The notes under the pieces were generated by a model, which worked only from the letters and a program-made list of their open reading frames with translations, was not told the DNA's origin and searched no databases. Position numbers and translations under genes: made by a program. A stretch of 64,000 bases of DNA from 2-02-FULL-55-14 sp964534125 (lineage in GTDB: Bacteria; Bacteroidota; Ignavibacteria; UBA10030): assembly GCA_964534125.1 (NCBI GenBank), contig CAZHOJ010000004.1, positions 239,715 to 303,714 on the forward strand, written 5' to 3'. Below, in pieces: positions 55,001-62,949 of this stretch; positions within the stretch are counted from its first letter, which is position 1; every line of letters starts with the position of its first letter.

Positions 55001-55119
55001 GCGACCGGACACGGGCCCTCGGTTATGCCCTTCAGGCAGCGAACATGAACCCGGCCAACGACGAGGCGCGCACCCTGATCGCAACGTTGTGGAGCGAGGG
55101 AACTGGCACGCTGAAGTAG
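52051..55119 (+). CDS. membrane protein with spermidine-synthase-like domain and TPR tail
   Basis: This is a 1022-residue fusion. Residues 1 to about 480 form some 12-14 membrane helices of the MFS-like type fused to spermidine-synthase homologues (LISFLFVLSGLLGLVYQIVWFKYLSSFLG). Next comes a Rossmann methyltransferase/spermidine-synthase-like domain (about 500-780) with VVGYGSGATVGGLLHH and LDCVEISPEVVDASPYF. The C-terminal 200 residues look like TPR helices. The position of the catalytic Asp of true aminopropyltransferases reads IVSEPSNPW, so spermidine synthesis is unlikely. The start at 52051 lies just after the repeat element. Function is unknown. Confidence 0.82.
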   Translation: MKNENRTALISFLFVLSGLLGLVYQIVWFKYLSSFLGNTTYAQSIVLATFMGGMAIGASLWGRRADRVRSQLRVYGWLELAIGAFCALYPLLLEFVRGAFVAALADQEGTGESTGVLIAKVVVSMVMLLPPTILMGGTLPVLVRAVTDRFEKAGSVIATLYALNSLGAVIGSILGGFFFIRLVGLQATILIAAILSMCIGGVALLLSRREPVQETGDAGSDEAIVYSSSAGTAATIVAGLSGAAAMMLEVVWVRMLIPVLGSSTYSFSLMLVAFISGITLGGLYVARIIDRTRHLPSWLLASQAAIVASVAVTLVVYDRLPYLMWHIASVLNRSESTYPVFLMLQFVLCFLWMFVPTFFFGVSLPAAIRIASRSTRTLGSTVGTVYTVNTFGTVVGSLAAGFVLIPLIGLSATVGVSMLVLTAGVLLLLVKAEPGTLPRSGRIVTVSSILLSFLLVLMFASDTMGPSLTGVFRLINKNRVPPSSYSEFVSTYAPSRVVFYEEGISATVGVVESPLDEGTERVLIINGKSDASSVSDLPTQLLLGHLPALLHGDPKTALVVGYGSGATVGGLLHHPVDRLDCVEISPEVVDASPYFEDANGDPFSDERFHLAIDDAASYIELTPHLYDIIVSEPSNPWIAGIGSLYTTEFFEQCKARMTPNGVMSQWFHMYEVDDETFTLVVRTFASVFPYVTLWESMSADILLIGSMQPLDVTMEGLRTSMQAPGVKADLERISISDPLTLMSLQVMSNRHVRAFVGDGLMNTEDHPVLEFLAPRAFFVNRGVSNMDDHDERLMHASPDTYLWRKVRTQQLSDSDMRTLGTFHAGQRRGHPFLGYFLLSDYVRRHRADSEVLETLVDLTGRIGKEAERIGYLRMLADLAPRDAQAQVDYGWARFEWQRSSGSVLDGGTTEESESRIRQAIRLAADTVDTYRVRLADLFFATGRYGLAMDQYARAIQLRESYSRDPYIASDKLFTRLAQCLYETGDRTRALGYALQAANMNPANDEARTLIATLWSEGTGTLK

Positions 55120-55242
55120 GTGCGACCGTCGGTCTGGCGTTTCATTCTCAGTTCCGCTCGTCGCGAGCCTGCCTGTAGCTCCGGGCAGCTGGATCCGAAA
55201 AGTCGTAGAGCCAAATACCAAAGACCAAAAACTGCAAGGCAT

Positions 55243-56898
55243 ATGTCCCGCATCGGCACACGCATAGAAAAGAACCTCCCGTTCACGAAGAACGCTGAAT
55301 CGATGCTTGCGCATCTGAAGCGGCTTCGGCAGGAGGAGGCCGCGGTGCAAGCCGGCGGCGGGAAGAAGGCGCACGAGCGTCAGCGGGCGAAAGGGAAGAT
55401 GTCCGCGCGGGAGCGCATTGGGCGGCTGATCGACCCTGGTTCCTTCTTCCTCGAGGTGGGCACATTCGCTGCGTACGGGATGTATGAGGAATACGGCGGA
55501 GCGCCGTCGTCGGGCACCATCTTCGGCATCGGCGTTATCCATGGCCGTGAGGTCGTCATCGTCGCCAACGATGCCACCGTCAAGGCCGGCGCCTGGTTCC
55601 CGATCACCTGCAAGAAGAACCTGCGGGCGCAGGAGATCTCCATCGAGAACCGGCTCCCCATCGTGTACCTCGTCGATTCTGCCGGCGTGTTCCTTCCGCT
55701 GCAATCCGAGATCTTCCCCGACAAAGAGCACTTCGGCCGTATCTTCCGGAACAACGCCGTCATGTCGTCGATGGGCATTCCCCAGATCGCCGCCATCATG
55801 GGCCCCTGCGTGGCCGGTGGAGCGTACCTTCCCATCATGAGCGACGAGGCGCTCATCGTCGACAAGACGGGCAGCGTCTTCCTGGCCGGCTCTCATCTGG
55901 TAAAGGCCGCCATAGGCGAGGAGATAGACAACGAGAAGCTGGGAGGAGCGACGGTCCATTGCGAGATCAGCGGCGTGACGGACCACAAGATGAAGGATGA
56001 TGAGGAATGTCTGGCGAAGGTGAGGAGCATCATCTCGAAGATCGGGCGGACACCCGCATCTCCCTTCGACCGCATCGAATCCCGTCCTCCTGCCTTCCAG
56101 GCGAAGGAGATCTACGGCCTGATGCCTGTCGACCGTACAAAGCCGTACGATATGTATCAGGTCCTTGCGCGCATCATCGACGGGGGAGACCTCGACGAGT
56201 ACAAAGCGGACTACGGGAAGACCCTCATCACCGGCTATGCCCGCATCGACGGATGGGCGGTCGGCATCGTCGCCAACCAGCGGTCGGTGGTGAAGAATGC
56301 GGGCGGGGAGATGCAGGTGGGCGGGGTCATCTACAGCGACAGTGCCGACAAGGCGACACGGTTCATCATGAACTGTAACCAGAAGAAGATCCCGCTCGTA
56401 TTCTTTCAGGACGTGACCGGGTTCATGGTCGGCAGCCGCGCGGAACAGGGAGGCATCATCAAGGACGGCGCGAAGATGGTCAATGCCGTAGCGAACAGCG
56501 TCGTGCCGAAGTTCACGTTCATCGTCGGGAACAGCTACGGGGCAGGCAACTACGCCATGTGCGGCAAGGCCTACGATCCCCGGCTTATCTTCGCCTGGCC
56601 GACCGCGCAGATCTCCGTCATGGGCGGCAAACAGGCCAGTGAAACGCTCGTCAGCATCCGCATCAGCCAGATGGAAAAGGAAGGCCGGGAGCTGACAGAA
56701 AAGGACCGGAAGAAGCTCTTGAAGGACGTTCAATCCAGATACGATGCAGAGCTCGACCCGCTCTTCGCTGCCGCGCGATTGTGGGTGGACGGGGTCATCG
56801 ACCCTGTCGAAACGCGTCAGGTGATCTCCCGCGGCATCGCCATGGCCTCCGCGAATCCAGACATTCCACGTTTTTCGACCGGTGTCCTGCAGACATGA
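55243..56898 (+). CDS. acyl-CoA carboxylase carboxyltransferase (beta) subunit
   Basis: This 551-residue biotin-dependent carboxyltransferase is most like methylcrotonyl-CoA carboxylase beta: GKMSARERIGRLIDPGSFFLEVG, SSGTIFGIGVIHGREVVIVANDATVKAG, PIVYLVDSAGVFLPLQSEIFPDKEHFGRIF, MGPCVAGGAYLPIMSDEA and GNSYGAGNYAMCGKAYDPR. Propionyl- or geranyl-CoA carboxylase roles are alternatives. The biotin-carrying alpha subunit is not in the window. The ATG at 55243 follows AAGG; upstream in-frame sequence does not resemble the family. The next gene overlaps by 4 bp. Confidence 0.92.
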   Translation: MSRIGTRIEKNLPFTKNAESMLAHLKRLRQEEAAVQAGGGKKAHERQRAKGKMSARERIGRLIDPGSFFLEVGTFAAYGMYEEYGGAPSSGTIFGIGVIHGREVVIVANDATVKAGAWFPITCKKNLRAQEISIENRLPIVYLVDSAGVFLPLQSEIFPDKEHFGRIFRNNAVMSSMGIPQIAAIMGPCVAGGAYLPIMSDEALIVDKTGSVFLAGSHLVKAAIGEEIDNEKLGGATVHCEISGVTDHKMKDDEECLAKVRSIISKIGRTPASPFDRIESRPPAFQAKEIYGLMPVDRTKPYDMYQVLARIIDGGDLDEYKADYGKTLITGYARIDGWAVGIVANQRSVVKNAGGEMQVGGVIYSDSADKATRFIMNCNQKKIPLVFFQDVTGFMVGSRAEQGGIIKDGAKMVNAVANSVVPKFTFIVGNSYGAGNYAMCGKAYDPRLIFAWPTAQISVMGGKQASETLVSIRISQMEKEGRELTEKDRKKLLKDVQSRYDAELDPLFAAARLWVDGVIDPVETRQVISRGIAMASANPDIPRFSTGVLQT

Positions 56899-57638
56899 AC
56901 GACGACGGCCACGCGGCCCCGAGGCAACTGTCCGTTCTCCTTCTCCTGTGCGTCTGTCTGATGCCCCTCTCCCTCCGGGCGCAATGCGAAGGGGACCTCA
57001 CCTGGGACTTCGAGGACGATGTGGAGGAATCGTTCTCCATCGGCAGGTTCTTCTCCGATGCTGTCACCCCCCAGGTGGTCCACGATACGGAGGTACTCCG
57101 GCGGTACATCCGCGACCCCCGCTTTGCGGAGCTGATGCGCCGCTGCGGGGACATGCGCGCCGTCGATGCGATCTACCTCCGCGCGCTGAGGATCGCCGAA
57201 TACAATATCACACGGGGATTGCTCCTCTCCATGATGGCGGTGCTGGAGCACCAGAAGATCGAATTCCGCGTGCCGGTGCTGAAGGCGCTTGCCATTCCGC
57301 TGTCGGCCGAGGAGGATTCGCTTTTTCACCAGCGCGTCAGGAACCTTCCCCGGCGGCTGTATGACGATACGCCCTCCATTCCGATGGGGGACAGCGACAA
57401 GCTGCAGCATTTCTTCGCATCGGCGTACATTGCGTATGCCTCCGAAACGCCCGAAATTGCGAGCGGGGCAGGGAATGCCGTCGAGTGGGGAGAGGCGAAG
57501 TTCATCGTCGGCGGCGCGAATGACGCGCGTGACAAGCGTGCGAACAAACAAGGAGAGCTTTTCGGTATCGACCTGCTGGCAGTGAAGAATTTGCTGCCGT
57601 CGGATTACCTGCTGCTGCCGATCGCGGTGGAGGAGTAG
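56895..57638 (+). CDS. exported protein of unknown function
   Basis: This 247-residue protein has a likely signal peptide (LSVLLLLCVCLMPLSLRAQ). The mature part is mostly helical and contains MGDSDKLQHFFASAYIAYASETP followed by FIVGGANDARDKRANKQGELFG. The DKLQHFFASAY segment recalls helices of periplasmic or membrane-associated proteins of unknown function, but I cannot assign a family. The ATG overlaps the carboxylase stop codon (ATGA), so it is probably co-expressed. An acidic stretch (DFEDDVEE) follows the signal. Confidence 0.75.
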   Translation: MNDDGHAAPRQLSVLLLLCVCLMPLSLRAQCEGDLTWDFEDDVEESFSIGRFFSDAVTPQVVHDTEVLRRYIRDPRFAELMRRCGDMRAVDAIYLRALRIAEYNITRGLLLSMMAVLEHQKIEFRVPVLKALAIPLSAEEDSLFHQRVRNLPRRLYDDTPSIPMGDSDKLQHFFASAYIAYASETPEIASGAGNAVEWGEAKFIVGGANDARDKRANKQGELFGIDLLAVKNLLPSDYLLLPIAVEE

Positions 57639-57655
57639 GACGCTGAGGGAGAACA

Positions 57656-57820
57656 TTTCTCGCCACGCACGCAGTGGAAGCAACGGACGCAACGGAAGGA
57701 ATTCATAATATGGTAGGTTGGGTAATCGCACTTTCTATTTGTTCAGTGACCTCGGCAGCATTGCGGTATTTTCTATATTGCACGTCGCGTGCGTTGCCTT
57801 CGTTGCGGGCGCCGCGCGAA
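57656..57820. repeat. inverted-arm intergenic element, locus B
   Basis: The left side begins TTTCTCGC (57656-57663) and continues with GCAACGGAC/GCAACGGAA repeats. The right side at 57801-57820, read as its reverse complement, is TTCGCGCGGCG, then CCCGCAACG, matching the right arm of locus A at 17 of 20 positions. It fills the 199-bp gap before the second sigma-54 regulator gene and ends 17 bases from its start codon. Confidence 0.6.
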
Positions 57821-57837
57821 CCCTGCTTGACCTCGCA

Positions 57838-59199
57838 ATGAAATCCATCCTCATCATAGACGACGAACAAAGCGTCCGCGACTCCATCCGGATGATCCTC
57901 GAGTACGAGGGATTCGAGGTGAGCCAGGCCGTGGACGGCGAGATAGGGCTCAAGGAGGTCGAGGAGCACCATATCGACCTCGTCCTGCTCGACGTGAAGA
58001 TGCCCGGCATGGACGGCCTCGAGGTCCTTCAGGAGATCAAGAAACGCTCGCCCGACCTTCCCGTCGTCATGGTCTCCGGCCACGGAACAGTCGAGACCGC
58101 CGTCGAAGCCACAAAGCTTGGGGCGTTCGATTTCCTCTCGAAACCCCTGGACCGGGACAAGCTTCTCGTCGTCGTCCGCAATGCTCTCAAGACGGCCAAT
58201 CTGTCCAAGGAACTCCGTTCCCTCGAAGAAGCGGTCCGCGGCAAGTATGAGATCCTCGGCAAGAGCAAAGCCATCAACGAGATCCTGTCGCTTGTGAAGC
58301 GCGTCGCCCCGACGGACGCCCGCGTGATGATCACGGGTGAGAACGGCACCGGCAAGGAGCTTGTGGCCAGGGCCATACACACCGGAAGCAAGCGTGCAGA
58401 CAAGCCGTTCGTGGAAGTGAATTGTGCGGCCATCCCCGCGGAGCTTATCGAGAGTGAGCTGTTCGGCCATGAAAAGGGCTCGTTCACCGGCGCGACGACC
58501 CAGAGGTTCGGCAAGTTCGAGCAGGCAGACGGCGGAACGCTGTTCCTCGACGAGATAGGGGACATGAGCCTTCCCGCGCAGGCGAAGGTGCTCCGTGCGC
58601 TGGAAGAACAGACCATCGAGCGGGTCGGCGGGAACAAGCTCATCACGGTCGATGTCCGGGTGCTGGCGGCAACGAACAAGGACCTTTTGGGCGAGAACAA
58701 GGAAGGGCGCTTCCGGAACGATCTCTATCACCGTCTGAACGTCATTCCCGTCCACGTTCCTCCTCTTCGGGAGCGGCGTGAGGATATTCCGATCCTCGTC
58801 GACGCGTTCCTTGCCGATGTGTGCTCACGGAACGGGCTTGCGAGGAAGACCATCACGCCGGAAGGAATGAAGCTCCTCGCACAGCGCAACTGGCCAGGGA
58901 ATGTCCGGGAGCTTCGCAATACGGTGGAGCGGCTTGTGATCCTCTCGTCCGGCAACGAGATCGATGTTCAGCAGCTGGAGGGGGGAGGAACGGGCGACGA
59001 GGTGATGGAGGGGATGCTGAGCACGGCGATGACGTTCCAGGAGTTCAAGGACAAGGCCGAAGCGGCTTTCATCAAACGTCAGCTCGAGGCGAACGGATGG
59101 AATGTCTCAAAGACGGCCGAGGCGATAGAGATCCAGCGGAGTCATTTGTACACGAAGATGAAGAGGTATGGGTTGATGAAAGGCGAAGAAGAAGCATAG
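57838..59199 (+). CDS. sigma-54-dependent response regulator, NtrC family
   Basis: This 453-residue regulator has a receiver (LIIDDEQSVRDS, phospho-acceptor Asp in LVLLDVKMPGMDG, Lys in FLSKPLD), an AAA+ domain with GENGTGKELVAR, the sigma-54 loop GSFTGA, TLFLDEIGDMSL, FRNDLYHRLNV and WPGNVRELRNTVE, and a Fis-type helix-turn-helix (VSKTAEAIEIQRSHLYTKM). The frame extends upstream through the repeat element, but the ATG at 57838 begins the receiver. No cognate kinase is adjacent. A strong terminator follows. Confidence 0.95.
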   Translation: MKSILIIDDEQSVRDSIRMILEYEGFEVSQAVDGEIGLKEVEEHHIDLVLLDVKMPGMDGLEVLQEIKKRSPDLPVVMVSGHGTVETAVEATKLGAFDFLSKPLDRDKLLVVVRNALKTANLSKELRSLEEAVRGKYEILGKSKAINEILSLVKRVAPTDARVMITGENGTGKELVARAIHTGSKRADKPFVEVNCAAIPAELIESELFGHEKGSFTGATTQRFGKFEQADGGTLFLDEIGDMSLPAQAKVLRALEEQTIERVGGNKLITVDVRVLAATNKDLLGENKEGRFRNDLYHRLNVIPVHVPPLRERREDIPILVDAFLADVCSRNGLARKTITPEGMKLLAQRNWPGNVRELRNTVERLVILSSGNEIDVQQLEGGGTGDEVMEGMLSTAMTFQEFKDKAEAAFIKRQLEANGWNVSKTAEAIEIQRSHLYTKMKRYGLMKGEEEA

Positions 59200-59228
59200 G
59201 GCAGGGGGCATGGAGCAGATGGGAATGG

Positions 59229-59275
59229 GCCTCAAACGGATGAATTCAGCATCTGTTTGGGGCTTTCTGATTTTT
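59229..59275 (+). terminator. strong rho-independent terminator after the NtrC gene
   Basis: GCCTCAAACGGATG (59229-59242) pairs over 14 positions (two G-U) with CATCTGTTTGGGGC (59250-59263) around a seven-base loop. TTTCTGATTTTT follows. It begins 30 bases after the stop codon. Confidence 0.85.
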
Positions 59276-59818
59276 CACACAGCGTGCTCCGGCGTTGCAC
59301 ATCGTTTCGCTGAAAGGTAGATTCCACTCATCTGCCACACTGCTTCGTGGAGGCAGTGCGAAGGCGTTCTCATGAAGAGCCTCCATTGGGTGCATGACTG
59401 CATCTGGTGGAGGCGTTTGTGTTTCATCGTCAATGATCATCTGCTCCAAAAGCTTACGACCATCTATCTGCTTTACGATCAGACGCGACCATGTCATTCG
59501 CATGATTCAAGTATTAGGCCGTTATGGTGTGGTTGGACTTCTTCTCGCCACAGTCGTGGTTTGAATTCTATTGGCGCTCCTCATCAGTCGGGAGCAGGCA
59601 TGCGCCTGGTGAGCACTTTGGCCGCGAAACGCTATCGTAAAGTCGAGAACGTCCATGGCAAAGGATGATCGCGGGGAATAGCTTCTCTCTGAGCGTTGTC
59701 GCTGCGGGTAGCGTTTCTTCACTGCAGTAGTGGGTAGGGCGCGAGATTGAGTTCTACCAATGGCAAGGATGTTTCCCTCTCGTTCTTCCATTGATGCGGT
59801 CGGGAGGACCCTTCGGAT
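59276..59818. other. gene-free lower-GC spacer
   Basis: About 540 bp between the terminator and the SBBP gene hold no reading frame I can support. Short frames on both strands have no recognisable domain or ribosome binding site. Base composition is visibly lower in G+C than in the core part of the window, as in the following two genes, which suggests accessory or decayed DNA. Confidence 0.5.
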
Positions 59819-61528
59819 ATGAAAGGAACATGCGATTTGCAGCTCTCACCGCGGATGGTTCCCGCCCAACTTCTTCTCTTCATTTGGCTGACGTCCTCCT
59901 TCGTGTCCGCTCAGCCGATTGATACGATATGGATTCGTCACTTTGGTGACACTCTCTCCAGAATACACTTTCAGAATATGGTGGTTCACAGCACGGGAAG
60001 TGTCTACCTCACCGGGACACAGCGCACCGCGGATTCAGATGATGATATTGTGACGATGAGGTATGATGCTGACGGGACTCTGCTTTGGGCGCAGCACTAC
60101 AATGGACCATTCGGTTCGGATGACCGGTCGACTTCGCTTGCCCTTGATAGAGAGGGTAATATCTATGTTGCAGGATCGAGTCAGAATCTCGCAACCTGGC
60201 TAGACTATGTCATCATAAAGTATGCACCCGATGGTGACTCGCAGTGGGTGCGAACGTACGACGGACCGGGGCACAGGAATGATGTTCCGGAGAGGCTTGT
60301 CGTTGACGCCGCGGGGAACGTTTATATCACGGGTCGGAGCGATGGAACCGACGGCTATGTCGATTTCGCCACCGTCAAGTACAGGACTGATGGATCGATG
60401 GTGTGGACGAAACGGTACGATGGCCAGGTTGCGGGTCTTGCGGTCGATGCGGCTGGTTCTGTCCTTGCAGCAGGGACAAGTTGGTCCGCCGCGGGAGACG
60501 TGGATTTTCTCACGATCAAGTATGATTCAGCCGGAACCGAAGTCTGGGCGAGGAGGTATGACAACGACGCACATACTTGGGATCAAGCTGCAGATGTTGC
60601 AGTCGATGCGGCTGGAAATGTCTACGTGACGGGACATTCGATTGACCCGCTGACGCTGATAGACTATTGTACGATCAAATACTCTCCAAACGGAGCTCTA
60701 TGCTGGATCCGAAGGTATCACGAAACCGATTCGCAATCCGAGATAGCCACGGGGATTGTGGTGGATGATGAAGGCAACTCGTATGTCACGGGTGAAGGCG
60801 GAAATGTTCCGGGTGGACATATCTCAACGGTCAAGTATGATTCGGGGGGGAATACCATTTGGATGCGCAGTTACGGCGAATCAGACACGAGCTATCTGCA
60901 GGCCCAAAGCCTGAGTCTGGACAATTCCGGGAATCTCTACGTATCGGGAAGTATTATTGCGATGATCACGTCCGAACTGGGAGAACTTGAGGCCGATGTT
61001 GTGACGATAAAGTACGGGCTATCGGGCGAGAGAGAGTGGACAACCCGGTTCCATCGCGGATACGCTGGTGAGAAAACAGACATTGGATCGTACATCGTCA
61101 ATACGATCCCTGTTGCATCATTGCCGGACATTTATGGGAATGTTTATGTGGGAACCACCATAAGTGGCGTCAGCTGGTCTTACATCGCTCTCGTCAAGTA
61201 CGGACAAGCGCAACTCGCTGTTGAGTCGTCGCGCTCAGTTCTGCCTTCGCACTTCGAGCTTCTTCCGAACTACCCGAATCCCTTCAATTCAGGGACAACA
61301 ATTCGGTTTGGATTGCCCACGGAAAGCAGAGTAGAAATAGGGATCTATAATCTGTTAGGGCAAAAAGTGGCAGTGGCGTTCACTGATGAACTGGGGGAAG
61401 GGTATCACGAAGTGCGATGGCAAGCGAATGTTCCTTCGGGTACCTATCTGTATAGGATGTATGCGATAAGCACAGAGGATGCTGCGAGAACATACGTCAG
61501 TGTGAAGAGGATGATCTTACTCAAGTAG
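59819..61528 (+). CDS. SBBP beta-propeller protein with T9SS sorting domain
   Basis: This 569-residue secreted protein has a signal segment (VPAQLLLFIWLTSSFVSAQ). The body is eight or so SBBP-type repeats of about 50 residues, each with D..GN.YVTG followed by TIKY...G...W, e.g. VVDAAGNVYITG, AVDAAGNVYVTG and TIKYDSAGTEVWARRYD. The C-terminal T9SS tail starts NYPNPFNSGTT and ends RMILLK. It is probably a surface adhesin or scaffold. GGAGG lies upstream of the ATG at a rather long distance. G+C is lower than in the housekeeping genes. Confidence 0.88.
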   Translation: MKGTCDLQLSPRMVPAQLLLFIWLTSSFVSAQPIDTIWIRHFGDTLSRIHFQNMVVHSTGSVYLTGTQRTADSDDDIVTMRYDADGTLLWAQHYNGPFGSDDRSTSLALDREGNIYVAGSSQNLATWLDYVIIKYAPDGDSQWVRTYDGPGHRNDVPERLVVDAAGNVYITGRSDGTDGYVDFATVKYRTDGSMVWTKRYDGQVAGLAVDAAGSVLAAGTSWSAAGDVDFLTIKYDSAGTEVWARRYDNDAHTWDQAADVAVDAAGNVYVTGHSIDPLTLIDYCTIKYSPNGALCWIRRYHETDSQSEIATGIVVDDEGNSYVTGEGGNVPGGHISTVKYDSGGNTIWMRSYGESDTSYLQAQSLSLDNSGNLYVSGSIIAMITSELGELEADVVTIKYGLSGEREWTTRFHRGYAGEKTDIGSYIVNTIPVASLPDIYGNVYVGTTISGVSWSYIALVKYGQAQLAVESSRSVLPSHFELLPNYPNPFNSGTTIRFGLPTESRVEIGIYNLLGQKVAVAFTDELGEGYHEVRWQANVPSGTYLYRMYAISTEDAARTYVSVKRMILLK

Positions 61529-61673
61529 TCCATTGGCTATTTGACAAAGCAACTCATTGAGCAGTTCGGATTCATATGCGAAGCTGCTTTCAATCGGAAG
61601 GAATAATCTGCCCTACACGCAGGGGACATCTCGTCTGCCTCGTTGCCATGGAACGACATGTGAGGATCTTTCA

Positions 61674-62243
61674 ATGAGAATATGTATCCATTTCGCATTC
61701 TCCTTCATATTCCTTGTCAGTCTGGGGCTTGCACAGCCCACCCGGGAATCGCAAGTCCCAGCAACCAAACTCGGAGCGTTTCTCGACAGAACAGGTGTGG
61801 TACTTGTGAAGGAATTTACAGATGCAGGAACCCTCAACGGAGACTACGAAACATCTATCCAGCTCAAGGTGGTCACCGCCTATGAGCGGGGAAAAGAATC
61901 AGAGCGCATGAGAGGGGTGAGAATCCTGATCGAGCAGAAGAATTACAGCAGAAGCAACAGTTCTTATCTGGATATGGAGGAACTAGATGCGTTTGTCAAT
62001 GCCGTCGGGTCCATGACCGAGGCTTCGAAGGCCTGGAAGAAGACCCCTGCGGAACATAACGAGGTCATGTTCTCATCAAAGGGTGAATTCACGATGGGAT
62101 TGTATCAGGAAGGAACCGGGCAGACTTTTTTTGCTTCGTCCGGTATTGTTCAAAATGCCCAATGCTATTTTTCTGTGGATAAACTTCCCCAACTGCTTCA
62201 GATAGCAGAGAAGGCAAGGGTTCTCCTTATGGGAAAGGAATGA
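61674..62243 (+). CDS. exported protein of unknown function
   Basis: The 189-residue protein has a signal peptide (MRICIHFAFSFIFLVSLGLAQ). The mature part reads like a single compact alpha/beta domain (GAFLDRTGVVLVKEFTDAG, IQLKVVTAYERGKE, GVRILIEQ, YLDMEELDAFVNAVGSM, YFSVDKLPQLLQIAEKARVLL), but I cannot name a family. The ATG at 61674 follows GAGGAT; an upstream in-frame start lacks a signal peptide. It is 145 bp after the SBBP gene with similarly low G+C, so both may belong to one accessory segment. Confidence 0.72.
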   Translation: MRICIHFAFSFIFLVSLGLAQPTRESQVPATKLGAFLDRTGVVLVKEFTDAGTLNGDYETSIQLKVVTAYERGKESERMRGVRILIEQKNYSRSNSSYLDMEELDAFVNAVGSMTEASKAWKKTPAEHNEVMFSSKGEFTMGLYQEGTGQTFFASSGIVQNAQCYFSVDKLPQLLQIAEKARVLLMGKE

Positions 62244-62399
62244 AATCTTCGCATGAAAGGGATCCCGAACAGACAAAAGAAAAGGGTGATCCCTCCGAGG
62301 AGACCACCCTTGCGATCGAAGACCACGGGAAAACCGGGGCACACCAGCAAAGCGCCTAGAGCCAGGCGCAAAGCGTGAGAAGCCCATATCTGGCGATTT

Positions 62400-62566
62400 G
62401 CCCTTAGCGCTCTGCCCCCTGCGCCCGGCACCTGCCCTCTGACTTCTGCCCTCTGATGTCTGTCCCCTGACCCCTGACATCTGCCCTCCGACTTCCGCCC
62501 TCTGACTTCCGTCCTCCGCGCCCTGCCCCATACTCCCTGCCCCATGCCCTTTGCTCTTAGCTGATG
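62400..62566. repeat. pyrimidine-rich array with 14-bp (2 x 7) period
   Basis: The stretch splits into 14-base units such as GCCCTCTGACTTCT, GCCCTCTGATGTCT, GTCCCCTGACCCCT, GCCCTCCGACTTCC, GCCCTCTGACTTCC, GTCCTCCGCGCCCT and GCCCCATACTCCCT. There is one 6-base unit and one 7-base unit out of step. About eleven units are present in the gap between the exported protein and hicB. A CCCCGAAGGG mini-palindrome follows near 62580. Confidence 0.75.
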
Positions 62567-62663
62567 TACAACAAAAACGCCCCGAAGGGCTCCTTAAAAC
62601 ATCACCGGCCAAGGTTCAATCTTAAGGGTTTTCTGTCCTTGAGGGCGTCCTATTGCAAATCTA

Positions 62664-62854
62664 TCAGTCCTTGACATCCTTGTCAAGCCCCGGCAGAACC
62701 TCTGTTGCAGACCCTCCCTTCGATCGCACATCCTCACATTTCACGAAATGGCAGCGAACTGCATCGCGCACCATCTCCTCGACCTCATCGAGGGTATCCG
62801 CTATGATCTGTTCCGGACATCGGAAGCAATTCGCATCGCGGCGCGCATCTTTCC
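62664..62854 (-). pseudogene. possible HicB-like antitoxin remnant
   Basis: On the minus strand a short frame with no start codon encodes ADTLDEVEEMVRDAVRCHF in its middle, close in pattern to the helix of HicB/UPF0150 proteins (the GDTLEEVEENIREAI type). The part before it is not recognisable, and an in-frame stop lies just upstream near 62855. It lies next to, and antisense to, an intact hicBA pair. A chance match cannot be excluded. Confidence 0.3.
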
Positions 62855-62949
62855 GTCATGCTCTTGTACGGGCCGGATCCGGATCGTCCGACGCGGGTCG
62901 CTTCCCGGCTTCTCTTGAATGGAAGCATGCGTATTGAAAGTGTGCTATA

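Noticed and set aside
57718..57837. Upstream in-frame extension of the second NtrC-type gene
   Set aside because: The extra 40 codons lie in the repeat element and precede the normal receiver start at 57838.
59246..59503. An 85-codon minus-strand frame after the NtrC-type gene
   Set aside because: It overlaps the terminator, has no domain or ribosome binding site, and the opposite strand is equally open.
62670..62687. CTTGACA-TCCT-TGTCAAG inverted repeat as a promoter or operator
   Set aside because: No fitting -10 element follows at the right distance, no gene starts nearby on the plus strand, and it lies in the possible HicB remnant.
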